In this document: positions 33,289 through 41,873 of the stretch, piece by piece
Position numbering within the stretch: position 1 is the stretch's first letter
Layout of the letters: the number at the start of each line of letters is the position of its first letter
Assembly: GCF_028369135.1 (NCBI RefSeq)
Contig: NZ_JAPWHW010000001.1
Span: forward strand, 1-64,000
Origin: Roseovarius sp. ZX-A-9
Lineage (GTDB): Bacteria; Pseudomonadota; Alphaproteobacteria; Rhodobacterales; Rhodobacteraceae
DNA length: 64,000 bases
Direction of reading: 5' to 3'
Translations under genes and position numbers: made by a program
Notes under the pieces: generated by a model
What the model was told of the DNA's origin: nothing
The model's database searches: none
The model's input: the letters and a program-made list of their open reading frames with translations, nothing else

Positions 33289-33522
33289 ATGGACAACCAC
33301 TGGATACTCGAAATCCTGACCGACCTGCGTGCCTTCGCACAGCAGAACGATCTTGACGCGCTCGCCGAGCAGCTTGATCAGACCCGGCTGCTCGCCACGG
33401 TGGAACTGGCCTCGCTCGCCGCGGTGACAGACCGGCCGGGCAATGACGCGACCGACGGGATGGCCGCGTCTCGCCTCAAGAAGGCGCCGTTGAGAAAGGC
33501 TTCCCGGTCAGGCCCCGTCTGA
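33289..33522 (+). CDS. Small conserved-looking protein of unknown function
   Basis: 77-residue reading frame beginning MDNHWILEILTDLRAFAQQNDLDALAEQLDQTRLLATVELAS, an amphipathic helical pattern typical of a real small cytoplasmic protein rather than chance. Preceded by a G-rich ACGGGGGGC that could act as ribosome site. The C-terminal 25 residues are basic. It ends inside the 3' end of the convergent branched-chain aminotransferase gene (15-base overlap). No family recognised; function unknown. Confidence 0.65.
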   Translation: MDNHWILEILTDLRAFAQQNDLDALAEQLDQTRLLATVELASLAAVTDRPGNDATDGMAASRLKKAPLRKASRSGPV

Positions 33523-34374
33523 CGCGGCCCAGTCCCAATACATCTCGCGCACTGCCCGGGTGACAGGCCCAACCTGATAGTTGCGCGAATCGAACGCTGT
33601 CACCGGCGTGACCTTGGTCATGTTCCCCGACAGGAAAACTTCGTCCGCTTCTTCGAAATCGGCAAATGTCAGCACAGTTTCATGCACGGTCATGCCCTCG
33701 CGGCGCATGTTGGTGATATGGCGCGCGCGAGTGATTCCCGACAGGAACGTGCCGTTGGCCACCGGCGTGAACACTTCGCCGCCCCGCACCATGAACACGT
33801 TCGCGGTCGCTGTCTCTGCAACATTTCCCAGCGCATCGGCAACCAGCGCATTGCCGAACCCCTTGGCGCGCGCCTCGGCCAACATGCGTGCGTTGTTGGG
33901 ATAGAGACAGGCGGCCTTGGCGTTCACCACCGCGCTGTCCAGCGTCGGCCGCCGGAACCGGGTGCGCGTCAGCGTCGTGGCGGCATCCGCCGGCGGCATC
34001 GGGATCTCCTCCAGCGCCACGGCAAAGCGCGCGCTGTCCGCGTTCGGCACGATGGCCGAATAATCGCCGTCCGCTGCCCAGTACATCGGCCGAATATAGA
34101 CGGCCGCATCCGGCGCATAGGCGCGCAGCCCGTCCTTGATCAATGCAACCATGTCCTCGGCCGCAACCGTGGGAGTCATCATCAGCGCCTCGGCGGACCG
34201 GTTGACCCGCGCGCAATGCAGGTCGAGGTCGGGCGTCAGCCCATTCACGAAGCGCGCCCCGTCGAACACGTTCGACCCAAGCCAAGCCCCGTGATCCGCC
34301 GACCGGATGACCGGCACATCGCCGTCATGCCAATTGCCTTCGAAATAGGTTCGGATATTCTTGCCTACTGCCAT
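33508..34374 (-). CDS. ilvE: Branched-chain amino acid aminotransferase (class IV)
   Basis: 288-residue fold-type IV PLP aminotransferase that interconverts branched-chain 2-oxo acids and Leu, Ile and Val. Features: GAWLGSNVFDGARFVNG near the N-terminus, the Schiff-base lysine in SAVVNAKAACLYPNN, FGNALVADALGNVAETATANVF with the conserved Glu, and SGITRARHI for the phosphate group. D-amino-acid aminotransferase and aminodeoxychorismate lyase share the fold, so the substrate is likely but not proven. It overlaps the small + strand gene tail to tail by 15 bases. Confidence 0.88.
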   Translation of the reverse strand: MAVGKNIRTYFEGNWHDGDVPVIRSADHGAWLGSNVFDGARFVNGLTPDLDLHCARVNRSAEALMMTPTVAAEDMVALIKDGLRAYAPDAAVYIRPMYWAADGDYSAIVPNADSARFAVALEEIPMPPADAATTLTRTRFRRPTLDSAVVNAKAACLYPNNARMLAEARAKGFGNALVADALGNVAETATANVFMVRGGEVFTPVANGTFLSGITRARHITNMRREGMTVHETVLTFADFEEADEVFLSGNMTKVTPVTAFDSRNYQVGPVTRAVREMYWDWAASDGA

Positions 34375-34629
34375 GTTGTGCCTTTCTTTTGGCGCACCCT
34401 AAGCCCGTCGGCCAAAACCGTCCAGAGCGTTATCCGGCACGCGCCCATGTGTGTATCGGGATGCCACGAAGCCACTTCCAGGCGGGTTCTCACACCCTTC
34501 CCGCGCGCCCGGCTTTCCTCGGTCATCACTTGCCCAGATCCCGTGCCCCGGCGGCCATACGGCGCTGCCGCCTCTTGAGCCTTGGCCGCCCATGCCATAG
34601 CAAGAAGGCCACCAGCTCCGGGAGACAAC

Positions 34630-35241
34630 ATGGCATTCACGATCGCAATTGATGGCCCCGCCGCTGCGGGCAAGGGAACCGTGGCCCGGCGCGTGGCCGC
34701 GCATTTCGGCTTTGCCCATCTCGATACCGGCCTGCTTTACCGCGCCACCGGGCGCCGCACGATGGATGGCGTCGACCCGGTGACTGCGGCGACCGAACTA
34801 CAGGCCAGCGATCTGGACGCGGACGATCTGCGCAGCCCCGAGATCGCCCAGGCCGCCAGTCGCGTGGCCGCGATCCCGCAGGTGCGCCAGGCGCTGATAG
34901 ATTTCCAGCGCGCCTTTGCCCGCCGCGCTGGCGGTGCGGTGCTTGACGGGCGCGACATCGGCACGGTGATCTGCCCCGACGCCGAGGTCAAACTCTACGT
35001 CACCGCCTCCGACGATGTCCGCGCCGCGCGTCGCCACATCGAACTGACCGGAAAAGGCCACGACATCACCTATGATGAAGTGCTCGATGACCTGCGCCAG
35101 CGCGATGCCCGCGACAGCGCCCGTGCGACCGCCCCGCTGAAACCGGCCCCCGACGCGGTGCATCTCGACACCTCGCGATTGAGCATCGAAGAGGCCGTCG
35201 CGGCCGCCATTGCCGAAGTAGAGAAGAAACGCCAGGCCTGA
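34630..35241 (+). CDS. cmk: Cytidylate kinase
   Basis: 203-residue nucleoside monophosphate kinase phosphorylating CMP and dCMP. Start ATG 34630 follows GGGAGA and gives the standard N-terminus [17 protein letters not shown], the P-loop. Then [32 protein letters not shown] and the lid region [22 protein letters not shown]. Adjacent to rpsA, a gene order (cmk-rpsA) conserved across proteobacteria, which reinforces the call. Confidence 0.97.
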   Translation: MAFTIAIDGPAAAGKGTVARRVAAHFGFAHLDTGLLYRATGRRTMDGVDPVTAATELQASDLDADDLRSPEIAQAASRVAAIPQVRQALIDFQRAFARRAGGAVLDGRDIGTVICPDAEVKLYVTASDDVRAARRHIELTGKGHDITYDEVLDDLRQRDARDSARATAPLKPAPDAVHLDTSRLSIEEAVAAAIAEVEKKRQA

Positions 35242-35277
35242 AACGGCTTTGCACAGACGCATTACACCTTGCAGGGC

Positions 35278-35306
35278 TTGATCCCGCGCTCTGGCTGGCG
35301 TATACG
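35278..35306 (+). promoter_or_regulatory. Promoter of rpsA
   Basis: TTGATC at 35278-35283 and TATACG at 35301-35306 with a 17-base spacer, a good sigma-70-type match. It gives a 5' leader of about 160 bases ahead of rpsA. Confidence 0.6.
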
Positions 35307-35356
35307 CGCGCCTGTCAGCACGGTGATCAACAACCGCAGAACATATGAGTGCGAGC

Positions 35357-35388
35357 AGGGTCGGGATACTCCGGCCCTCTTTGTTTTG
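35357..35388 (+). terminator. Terminator-like hairpin inside the rpsA leader (possible attenuator)
   Basis: AGGGTCGG at 35357-35364 pairs with CCGGCCCT at 35371-35378 (one G-U pair) across GATACT and is followed by CTTTGTTTTG, the shape of an intrinsic terminator. It lies between the rpsA promoter and the rpsA start, 85 bases before the ATG, so it may act as an attenuator or end a short leader RNA. Confidence 0.5.
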
Positions 35389-35473
35389 CGAATTGCCGGA
35401 CCAACGAAACCCTCAAGACCGGCGGAGACAACCGCACGGCCAGACACAACACTAGTTAGGATAGAAACGCCAC

Positions 35474-37156
35474 ATGGCTCAAAACGTATCTATGGAGGAT
35501 TTCGAAGCCCTCCTGAACGAAAGCTTCGAACTGGACACGCCCGAAGAGGGAACAGTTGTCAAAGGCAAAGTCATCGCGGTTGAAGCGGGACAAGCCATCA
35601 TCGACGTCGGCTACAAGATGGAAGGCCGTGTCGATCTCAAAGAATTCGCAAATCCCGGTGAAGCCCCTGAAATCGCTGTCGGCGATGAAGTAGAGGTTTT
35701 CCTGCGCTCGGCTGAAAACTCGCGTGGCGAAGCTGTTATCTCGCGCGAGATGGCCCGCCGCGAGGAAGCCTGGGATCGTCTGGAAAAAGCCTATGCCGAC
35801 GAAGAGCGTGTCGAAGGCGCGATCTTTGGCCGGGTCAAAGGCGGCTTTACGGTTGATCTGGGCGGTGCCGTGGCATTCCTGCCGGGCTCTCAGGTCGATG
35901 TGCGCCCCGTGCGTGACGCAGGCCCGCTGATGGGTCTCAAGCAGCCCTTCCAGGTTCTGAAAATGGACCGTCGTCGCGGCAACATCGTTGTCTCGCGTCG
36001 CGCCATCCTCGAAGAGAGCCGTGCCGAACAGCGTGCCGAAGTCATCGGCAACCTCTCCGAAGGCCAGAATGTTGACGGCGTGGTCAAGAACATCACCGAA
36101 TACGGTGCGTTCGTGGACCTCGGCGGTGTCGACGGCCTGTTGCACGTGACCGACATGGCCTGGCGCCGTGTGAACCACCCCTCCGAGATCCTTGCGATCG
36201 GCGAGACGGTCAAGGTTCAGGTCATCAAGATCAACAAGGAAACCCATCGTATCAGCCTTGGCATGAAGCAGCTTCAGGACGATCCGTGGGATCTGGTGGC
36301 TGCCAAGTATCCGCTGGAATCGACACACACTGGCCGCGTGACCAACATCACCGACTACGGTGCGTTTGTTGAGCTGGAGCCCGGTGTTGAAGGTCTCGTT
36401 CACGTCTCGGAAATGTCCTGGACCAAGAAGAACGTGCATCCCGGCAAGATCGTTTCGACCTCTCAGGAAGTCGAAGTCATGGTGCTGGAAATCGATCAGG
36501 CCAAACGTCGCGTGTCGCTTGGCCTCAAGCAGACCATGCGTAACCCATGGGAAGTGTTTGCAGAAACTCATCCCGAGGGCACCGAGGTCGAAGGCGAAGT
36601 CAAGAACATCACCGAATTCGGTCTGTTCATTGGTCTCGACGGCGAAATCGACGGCATGGTTCACCTTTCGGACATCAGCTGGGACGAGCGCGGCGAAGAC
36701 GCGATCCAGAACTACCGCAAGGGCGACGTTGTCCAGGCGGTTGTCTCCGAAGTCGACACCGACAAGGAGCGGATCTCGCTTTCGATCAAGGCGCTTGGCG
36801 GTGACAAGTTCGCCGAAGCGGTGGGCGGCGTGAAACGCGGCTCGATCATCACGGTCGAAGTTACCGCGATCGAGGATGGCGGCATCGAAGTCGAATACGA
36901 GGGCATGAAATCGTTCATCCGTCGCTCCGACCTCAGCCGTGACCGTGCCGAGCAACGCCCTGACCGCTTCTCGGTCGGCAACAAGGTCGATGTGCGCGTG
37001 ACCAACGTGGACGCCAAGACCCGCCGTCTGGGCCTGTCGATCAAGGCACGCGAGATTGCCGAAGAAAAGGAAGCCGTCGAACAGTATGGCAGCTCCGATT
37101 CGGGTGCATCGCTGGGCGATATCCTTGGGGCCGCGCTGAAGTCCACCGACGACTAA
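35474..37156 (+). CDS. rpsA: 30S ribosomal protein S1
   Basis: 560-residue ribosomal protein that binds mRNA and aids initiation. Six S1 RNA-binding repeats are visible, several with the NITEYGAFVDLGG / NITDYGAFVELEPG / NITEFGLFIGLDG pattern and the following GLVHVSEMSW-type strand (around residues 190-460). TTAGGATAG before ATG 35474 supplies the ribosome site. Codon use is strongly biased to the favoured set, as expected for a highly expressed gene. It is followed by a textbook terminator. Firm. Confidence 0.99.
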   Translation: MAQNVSMEDFEALLNESFELDTPEEGTVVKGKVIAVEAGQAIIDVGYKMEGRVDLKEFANPGEAPEIAVGDEVEVFLRSAENSRGEAVISREMARREEAWDRLEKAYADEERVEGAIFGRVKGGFTVDLGGAVAFLPGSQVDVRPVRDAGPLMGLKQPFQVLKMDRRRGNIVVSRRAILEESRAEQRAEVIGNLSEGQNVDGVVKNITEYGAFVDLGGVDGLLHVTDMAWRRVNHPSEILAIGETVKVQVIKINKETHRISLGMKQLQDDPWDLVAAKYPLESTHTGRVTNITDYGAFVELEPGVEGLVHVSEMSWTKKNVHPGKIVSTSQEVEVMVLEIDQAKRRVSLGLKQTMRNPWEVFAETHPEGTEVEGEVKNITEFGLFIGLDGEIDGMVHLSDISWDERGEDAIQNYRKGDVVQAVVSEVDTDKERISLSIKALGGDKFAEAVGGVKRGSIITVEVTAIEDGGIEVEYEGMKSFIRRSDLSRDRAEQRPDRFSVGNKVDVRVTNVDAKTRRLGLSIKAREIAEEKEAVEQYGSSDSGASLGDILGAALKSTDD

Positions 37157-37180
37157 GCGCCCACCAAGCCAGAAACATCA

Positions 37181-37211
37181 AAGGCCCCGCCTCACCGGCG
37201 GGGCCTTTTTT
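37181..37211 (+). terminator. Rho-independent terminator of rpsA
   Basis: AAGGCCCCGCC at 37181-37191 pairs perfectly with GGCGGGGCCTT at 37197-37207 across TCACC, and a run of six T ends at 37211. It begins 24 bases after the rpsA stop. Confidence 0.95.
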
Positions 37212-37265
37212 CATGCGCGGGCAATCTTTTGCCCCCGACTGCGTGTTTGCAAATGATGATAATGC

Positions 37266-37281
37266 GCACGCTATAGCGTGC
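37266..37281 (-). terminator. Palindrome after soeC, possible terminator
   Basis: GCACGCTATAGCGTGC is a perfect 16-bp palindrome ten bases beyond the soeC stop; on the minus strand it is followed by an AT-rich ATTATCATCATTTG. It can form a GCACGC/GCGTGC stem with a TATA loop and would end the xsc-ackA-soeABC transcript. Confidence 0.45.
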
Positions 37282-37290
37282 TCGATCAGG

Positions 37291-38172
37291 TCACGCGGCG
37301 CGCTTGCCGTAATAGAGCCCGACCACATGCTCGGCCTCGGCAAAGAACAGCCAACGCGATGCAGCAATGCCCGCCAGATGGCTCACCACCGCCAGCGCGC
37401 CGAACAGATGCGTGAAGGGCAGAAGCAAGAGCACGACCGGCAGTACGAAGCCCAAACCCAGCGCGATCATCCGCAGCTTCTGCGCATGTTTGCGCCCGAT
37501 GACATATACAAACTCACGCAACAGGAAATTGGTGCCCGTGTGCGGCGGCTCGAAGGCGCGCACTGCCGCGCCGTCTCTTGCCAGCCCGGTCGCGGTGCCC
37601 AGATTCGTGCCGCTTGACGCCAGCGCCGTGTCGCCACGCTTCCACCACAGCACCTGCACTACGGCCGCGAGGGGCAACAGGATCAGCGCAAAACTGACCT
37701 GCCCGGCAAGCAACGCGCCCCCTGCCAGCGAAAACGACAGGTAGAGCGCCGAGGTCAGCGGCGTTTTCCAGCGCGGGACGGTCTTCATCTGCCCGTAGAT
37801 CATCGACGTGGTGTAGACCGTGCCCAGCGACAGCGCCGCCCCGATCCAGCCCAGCAGGCTCCAGCGTTGGTCCAGAAACACCAGCCCCGCGCCGTACAGC
37901 CCCATCACCACCAGCGCCAGCACCGCCGCCCAACCCTCTCGGCTGAGCCATGAGGAGCGCCATTGGCTGAAAGCCTTGAGCGCGCGTTCAGGATGACCAA
38001 GGTGGAACGTCGACGAGATCAGCCCACCCACCGCCAGCAGATAGGCCACCACGAAGAAGGCAAAGGCCGACCAGCCGGTGACGGCGGGCATCGCGATCCC
38101 CAACCAGAAGAGCAACCCGAAGCCAAGGCCGGAAAGCGTGGTAAAGACGATGACGGAAGGCGCCGGATGCAT
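37291..38172 (-). CDS. soeC: Sulfite dehydrogenase membrane subunit (DmsC/NrfD-like anchor)
   Basis: 293-residue integral membrane protein with about eight helices, of the DmsC anchor family. It tethers the molybdenum and iron-sulfur subunits to the cytoplasmic membrane and passes electrons to the quinone pool. Start ATG 38172 lies one base after the soeB stop; the longer frame upstream would run through soeB. Recognisable start SVIVFTTLSGLGFGLLFWLG and SSTFHLGHPERALKAFSQWRSSWLSREGW, the family signature. Position after soeA and soeB, downstream of xsc, supports the sulfite assignment over a DMSO or polysulfide reductase anchor. Confidence 0.9.
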   Translation of the reverse strand: MHPAPSVIVFTTLSGLGFGLLFWLGIAMPAVTGWSAFAFFVVAYLLAVGGLISSTFHLGHPERALKAFSQWRSSWLSREGWAAVLALVVMGLYGAGLVFLDQRWSLLGWIGAALSLGTVYTTSMIYGQMKTVPRWKTPLTSALYLSFSLAGGALLAGQVSFALILLPLAAVVQVLWWKRGDTALASSGTNLGTATGLARDGAAVRAFEPPHTGTNFLLREFVYVIGRKHAQKLRMIALGLGFVLPVVLLLLPFTHLFGALAVVSHLAGIAASRWLFFAEAEHVVGLYYGKRAA

Positions 38173-38173
38173 G

Positions 38174-38938
38174 TCAGATTTTCTCCAGTGTTCGGTCGAG
38201 CCAGCCGAGGAAGCCCGATGGCTCTTGCACGACCGGCTCCAGGAACGGCGCCAGCACGTCGATCTGGTCCAACGCATCCTTTGGCCGCGGCGGCAGGTAT
38301 TGGTTGACTGGCTTGGTGCCCTGCTCTGGCATCAGGTCCATGCCTCCACGCTCTGCGGTCAGTCGGCTCACATTGCTGTCAGGGTCGGCGAAATCGCCGA
38401 AATGCCGCGCCCCCGCCGGGCAAGTCCGCACGCAGGCCGGCTCGCGATCCACTTCGGGCAGGTTTTCGTTGTAGATGCGATCGACGCAAAGGGTGCATTT
38501 CTTCATCACGCCTTCCTCGGCGTCCATCTCGCGCGCACCATAAGGGCAGGCCCAGGCGCAGAGGCCACAGCCGATGCAATCGCTTTCATTGACCAGCACG
38601 ATCCCATCCTCGACGCGTTTGTAGCTGGCACCGGTCGGGCAGACGGTCACGCAGGGCGCGTCCTCGCAATGCAGGCAGGACTTGGGGAAGTGGATCAACT
38701 GCGCCGCCGGGTGCGGCATCGTCGAGGTCGCCAGAGGCTGCACCTCGTAGCTGTGTACCCGATTAAGGAACGTGCCCGACGGATTGCCGCCATAGGGGTC
38801 CTGATCGCTGAGCGGCGCGCCGTAATTCTCGGTGTTCCAGCCTTTGCAAGAGATCACGCAGGCATGGCAACCGACGCAAGTGTCGAGGTCGATCACGAGG
38901 CCGAGTTTCTTCTTCGTCGATGCGGGAAGGCTGGTCAT
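38174..38938 (-). CDS. soeB: Sulfite dehydrogenase iron-sulfur subunit
   Basis: 254-residue cytoplasmic ferredoxin-like subunit with ligands for four [4Fe-4S] clusters: CVGCHACVISC at residues 21-31, CLHCEDAPCVTVCPTG, CIGCGLCAWACPYGA and CTLCVDRIYNENLPEVDREPACVRTCPAGA. It relays electrons from the molybdenum centre of SoeA to SoeC. No Tat or Sec signal, consistent with SoeABC facing the cytoplasm. A 106-base gap separates it from soeA; that gap holds only a GGGGGC/GCCCCC hairpin. Confidence 0.93.
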   Translation of the reverse strand: MTSLPASTKKKLGLVIDLDTCVGCHACVISCKGWNTENYGAPLSDQDPYGGNPSGTFLNRVHSYEVQPLATSTMPHPAAQLIHFPKSCLHCEDAPCVTVCPTGASYKRVEDGIVLVNESDCIGCGLCAWACPYGAREMDAEEGVMKKCTLCVDRIYNENLPEVDREPACVRTCPAGARHFGDFADPDSNVSRLTAERGGMDLMPEQGTKPVNQYLPPRPKDALDQIDVLAPFLEPVVQEPSGFLGWLDRTLEKI

Positions 38939-39044
38939 TCAGGCGCTCCGTGCTTGGTCCGGGCGTGCAGGGGGGCCAGCCCCCAACGTTCTGAGTTCGA
39001 AGAATTCCCAACGTCCCCCGGAATATTCAGGGCCAGAAGATACA

Positions 39045-41873
39045 TCATTTCCCCACCTTCCATGCCAGTTTTCCCGGTCCTTTTCCCACAGGCGACCGCA
39101 GCGGCGGGAAAGCCGGTGCGGCCTCTTCCGGGGCCTCCACCTTCTCGATCTTCACGCGCAGGTCGAACCATGCCGCCTGCCCCGTGACCGGATCGGAATT
39201 GGCCCAGCGCATGCCGTCGCCGCGTTCGGGCAGCAGCTCGTGTATCAGGTGGTTCAGCAAGAAGCCCTTGGTGGCCTCCGGCGCGTCCTCGTCCAGCGCC
39301 CAGGCGCCCTTGCGCTTGCTGATGGCATTCCAGGTCCAGACGGTGTTTTCATTCAGCGCGGCCATATGCGCCACCGGCACCGTGATCGTGCCATGATGCG
39401 ATGTCACCCGCGCCCAGTCACCATCTGCGAAACCGTTGGCTTGCCAGATTTTCGTCGGAACATAGAGCGGGTTGCGCCCGTGGATCTGCCGCAACCAGGC
39501 GTTCTGCGAACCCCAGCTGTGATACATTGCCATCGGCCGCTGGGTGAGCGCGTGGATGGGGTATTCATCCACGTCCACATGATCGTCTTCCAGCGCGGGA
39601 TACCAGATCGGTAGCGGATCAAGGGTCTGCTTGATCCGGTCGCGCAGGTGATCGGGTGGCTGGTGGTCACCGTGGCCTTCGGCGGCCAACTGGAATTTGC
39701 GCATCGGTTCGACGTAGAGTTCAAAGATATAGGGCTGCGGGCTGTCATAGAGCCCCATCTTGACGGCCCAGTCCTGATAGGCAGTGTTCCACGGCTTGTA
39801 GTAGGTCGCAGCCTCCGGGATATGCGCGGCAAAGAAGCCACCGTTCTTGATATAGGCGTCTAGCTGGGCCTCATTGCTGCCGCCGCGCCCATGTTGCAGG
39901 CCAGTTTCGCCCATCCGCCAGCCCGCCAGCGGGCCGATACCGGGGCGTCGCTGGTGATTGGTGATGTAATCGGCGTAATCGGCGTATTTCTGGCTGCCAT
40001 CATCGTTCACGAATCCCGGCAGGTTCAGCCGCGCGCCCAGCTCGCACAGCACCGACTGGAAGCCGCGCACGTCGCGGTCGGGCTCGATCACCGGCCAGCG
40101 GATCGCATCGGCCATCGCATCGGCCTCGCAGATCGGCCGGTCCAGCAGGCTGATGCAATCATGCCGCTCCAGATAGGTGGTGTCGGGCAGGATCAGGTCG
40201 GCATAGGCCACCATCTCGGAACTGTAGGCGTCCGAATAGATGATGCGCGGGATGACATAATCGCCGTTCTCGTCGGTATCGGTCAGCATCTGCATCGTGC
40301 CGGCGGTGTTCATCGACGAATTCCACGCCATGTTCGCCATATAGAGAAACAGCGTGTCGATCTTGTAGGGATCGCCGGCATGCGCATTGGCGATGACCAT
40401 ATGCATCATCCCGTGGCTCGACATCGGATTTTCCCATGTAAACGCCTTGTCGATGCGCGCGGGCGTGCCGTCCTCCTTGAACGCCAGGTCTTCGGGCCCC
40501 TGCACAAAGCCCAGATGCGGCCCGTTGAGCGGCGCGCCGGCATTCACGCCGACATGCGGCTTGGGGTGGGCGGTGGCCGGCTTGGGGTATGGCGGCTTGA
40601 AGCGGAAACCACCGGGCACCTCGACCGTGCCCAGCAGGATCTGCAGCACATGCAGCGCGCGGCAGGTCTGGAACCCGTTGGAATGGGCCGAAATACCGCG
40701 CATCGCGTGAAAGCTGACCGGACGGCCCTGCATCGTCTTGTGGGTCTCGCCGCGAAAGTCGGTCCATTCGTGTTCCAGCTCGAACGCCTCGTCAAAGGCG
40801 ACGCGGGCGATCTCGGCGGCGATCGCCCTGATCTTGTCGGGGGTGATGCCACAGCGCTCCGCCACGGCCTCGGGCGCATATTGCGGATCCAGGTACCGCT
40901 CGGCCATCAGGTGCATGACCGGGCGGTGGGTGATGCCCGCCGCGCGATGAGTGGCGTGCAGGTCGGGGCGCACGCCGGGCTTGTCAAACGCCGCCAGCTT
41001 GCCGGTCTTGCGGTCGATCACCAGCGGCTTACCCTCGCCATCGCGCAGGAACAGGCCGCATTCGGGTGACTTGGGATCGCCGTTCACCAGCACCGGCGCG
41101 TTGGTGTAGCGCGCCAGGTAATCGAGGTCGATCTTGCCCGCCTTCATCAATTCGTGGATCAGCGACAGGATGAACAGCCCATCCGTGCCCGGCGTGATCC
41201 CGACCCAGTCATCGGCAATGGCGTTATAGCCGCTGCGGATCGGGTTGACGCCGATCACCTTTGCCCCGCGCGCCTTGATCTTGCCCAGACCCATCTTGAT
41301 CGGGTTGCTGTCATGATCTTCGGCGACGCCGAACAACAGGAACAGCTTGGTATAGTCCCAGTCGGGCTGGCCAAATTCCCAGAACGCGCCGCCCATCGTG
41401 TAGATGCCCGCCGCCGCCATGTTGACCGAACAGAAGCCGCCATGCGCGGCGTAGTTTGGCGTGCCGAAATTCTGCGCCCAGAAGCTGGTGAAACTCTGGC
41501 TTTGGTCGCGCCCGGTGAAAAACGCCAGCTTCTCGGGATCATTCTCGCGGATCGGTGCCAGCCAGTCGGTCGCGATGCCCAGCGCCTCGTCCCAGCTGAT
41601 TTCCTCGAATTCGCCCGAGCCGCGCGGCCCGACCCGTTTAATCGGCGCGCGCAACCGCGACGGCGCGTTGACCTGCATGATGCCGGCACTGCCCTTGGCA
41701 CAGAGCACGCCCTTGTTGACCGGGTGATCGCGGTTGCCCTCGATATAGGCAACCTTGCCGTCCTTCATGTGTACGTTGATGCCGCAGCGGCAGGCGCACA
41801 TGTAGCAAGTAGTGCGGCGCACTTCGTCCGATACCGCTGGTGACAGGTCAAGCACGGGCTGATCATTTGGCAT
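39045..41873 (-). CDS. soeA: Sulfite dehydrogenase molybdopterin subunit
   Basis: 942-residue molybdopterin oxidoreductase of the DMSO reductase superfamily. N-terminal [4Fe-4S] motif with C23, C26, C30 and C58 (TTCYMCACRC ... VLCAKG), then the bis-MGD domains (FTGRDQSQSFTSFWAQNFGTPN, GGFCSVNMAAAGIYTMGGAFWEFG, GVNPIRSGYN) and the C-terminal molybdopterin-binding domain. No twin-arginine signal, so cytoplasmic, as reported for the SoeABC sulfite dehydrogenases of purple sulfur bacteria and roseobacters. It oxidises sulfite to sulfate. The location directly after xsc and ackA, whose pathway releases sulfite, supports this. It overlaps ackA by 11 bases. Confidence 0.9.
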   Translation of the reverse strand: MPNDQPVLDLSPAVSDEVRRTTCYMCACRCGINVHMKDGKVAYIEGNRDHPVNKGVLCAKGSAGIMQVNAPSRLRAPIKRVGPRGSGEFEEISWDEALGIATDWLAPIRENDPEKLAFFTGRDQSQSFTSFWAQNFGTPNYAAHGGFCSVNMAAAGIYTMGGAFWEFGQPDWDYTKLFLLFGVAEDHDSNPIKMGLGKIKARGAKVIGVNPIRSGYNAIADDWVGITPGTDGLFILSLIHELMKAGKIDLDYLARYTNAPVLVNGDPKSPECGLFLRDGEGKPLVIDRKTGKLAAFDKPGVRPDLHATHRAAGITHRPVMHLMAERYLDPQYAPEAVAERCGITPDKIRAIAAEIARVAFDEAFELEHEWTDFRGETHKTMQGRPVSFHAMRGISAHSNGFQTCRALHVLQILLGTVEVPGGFRFKPPYPKPATAHPKPHVGVNAGAPLNGPHLGFVQGPEDLAFKEDGTPARIDKAFTWENPMSSHGMMHMVIANAHAGDPYKIDTLFLYMANMAWNSSMNTAGTMQMLTDTDENGDYVIPRIIYSDAYSSEMVAYADLILPDTTYLERHDCISLLDRPICEADAMADAIRWPVIEPDRDVRGFQSVLCELGARLNLPGFVNDDGSQKYADYADYITNHQRRPGIGPLAGWRMGETGLQHGRGGSNEAQLDAYIKNGGFFAAHIPEAATYYKPWNTAYQDWAVKMGLYDSPQPYIFELYVEPMRKFQLAAEGHGDHQPPDHLRDRIKQTLDPLPIWYPALEDDHVDVDEYPIHALTQRPMAMYHSWGSQNAWLRQIHGRNPLYVPTKIWQANGFADGDWARVTSHHGTITVPVAHMAALNENTVWTWNAISKRKGAWALDEDAPEATKGFLLNHLIHELLPERGDGMRWANSDPVTGQAAWFDLRVKIEKVEAPEEAAPAFPPLRSPVGKGPGKLAWKVGK

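Noticed and set aside
35456..36955. Minus-strand frame opposite rpsA (499 codons)
   Set aside because: Arises from the repeated S1 domain codons read in reverse; no independent support.
38935..39047. Small minus-strand frame between soeA and soeB (MMYLLALNIPGDVGNSS)
   Set aside because: 37 codons, no family, includes a GGGGGC/GCCCCC hairpin; spacing alone does not support a gene.
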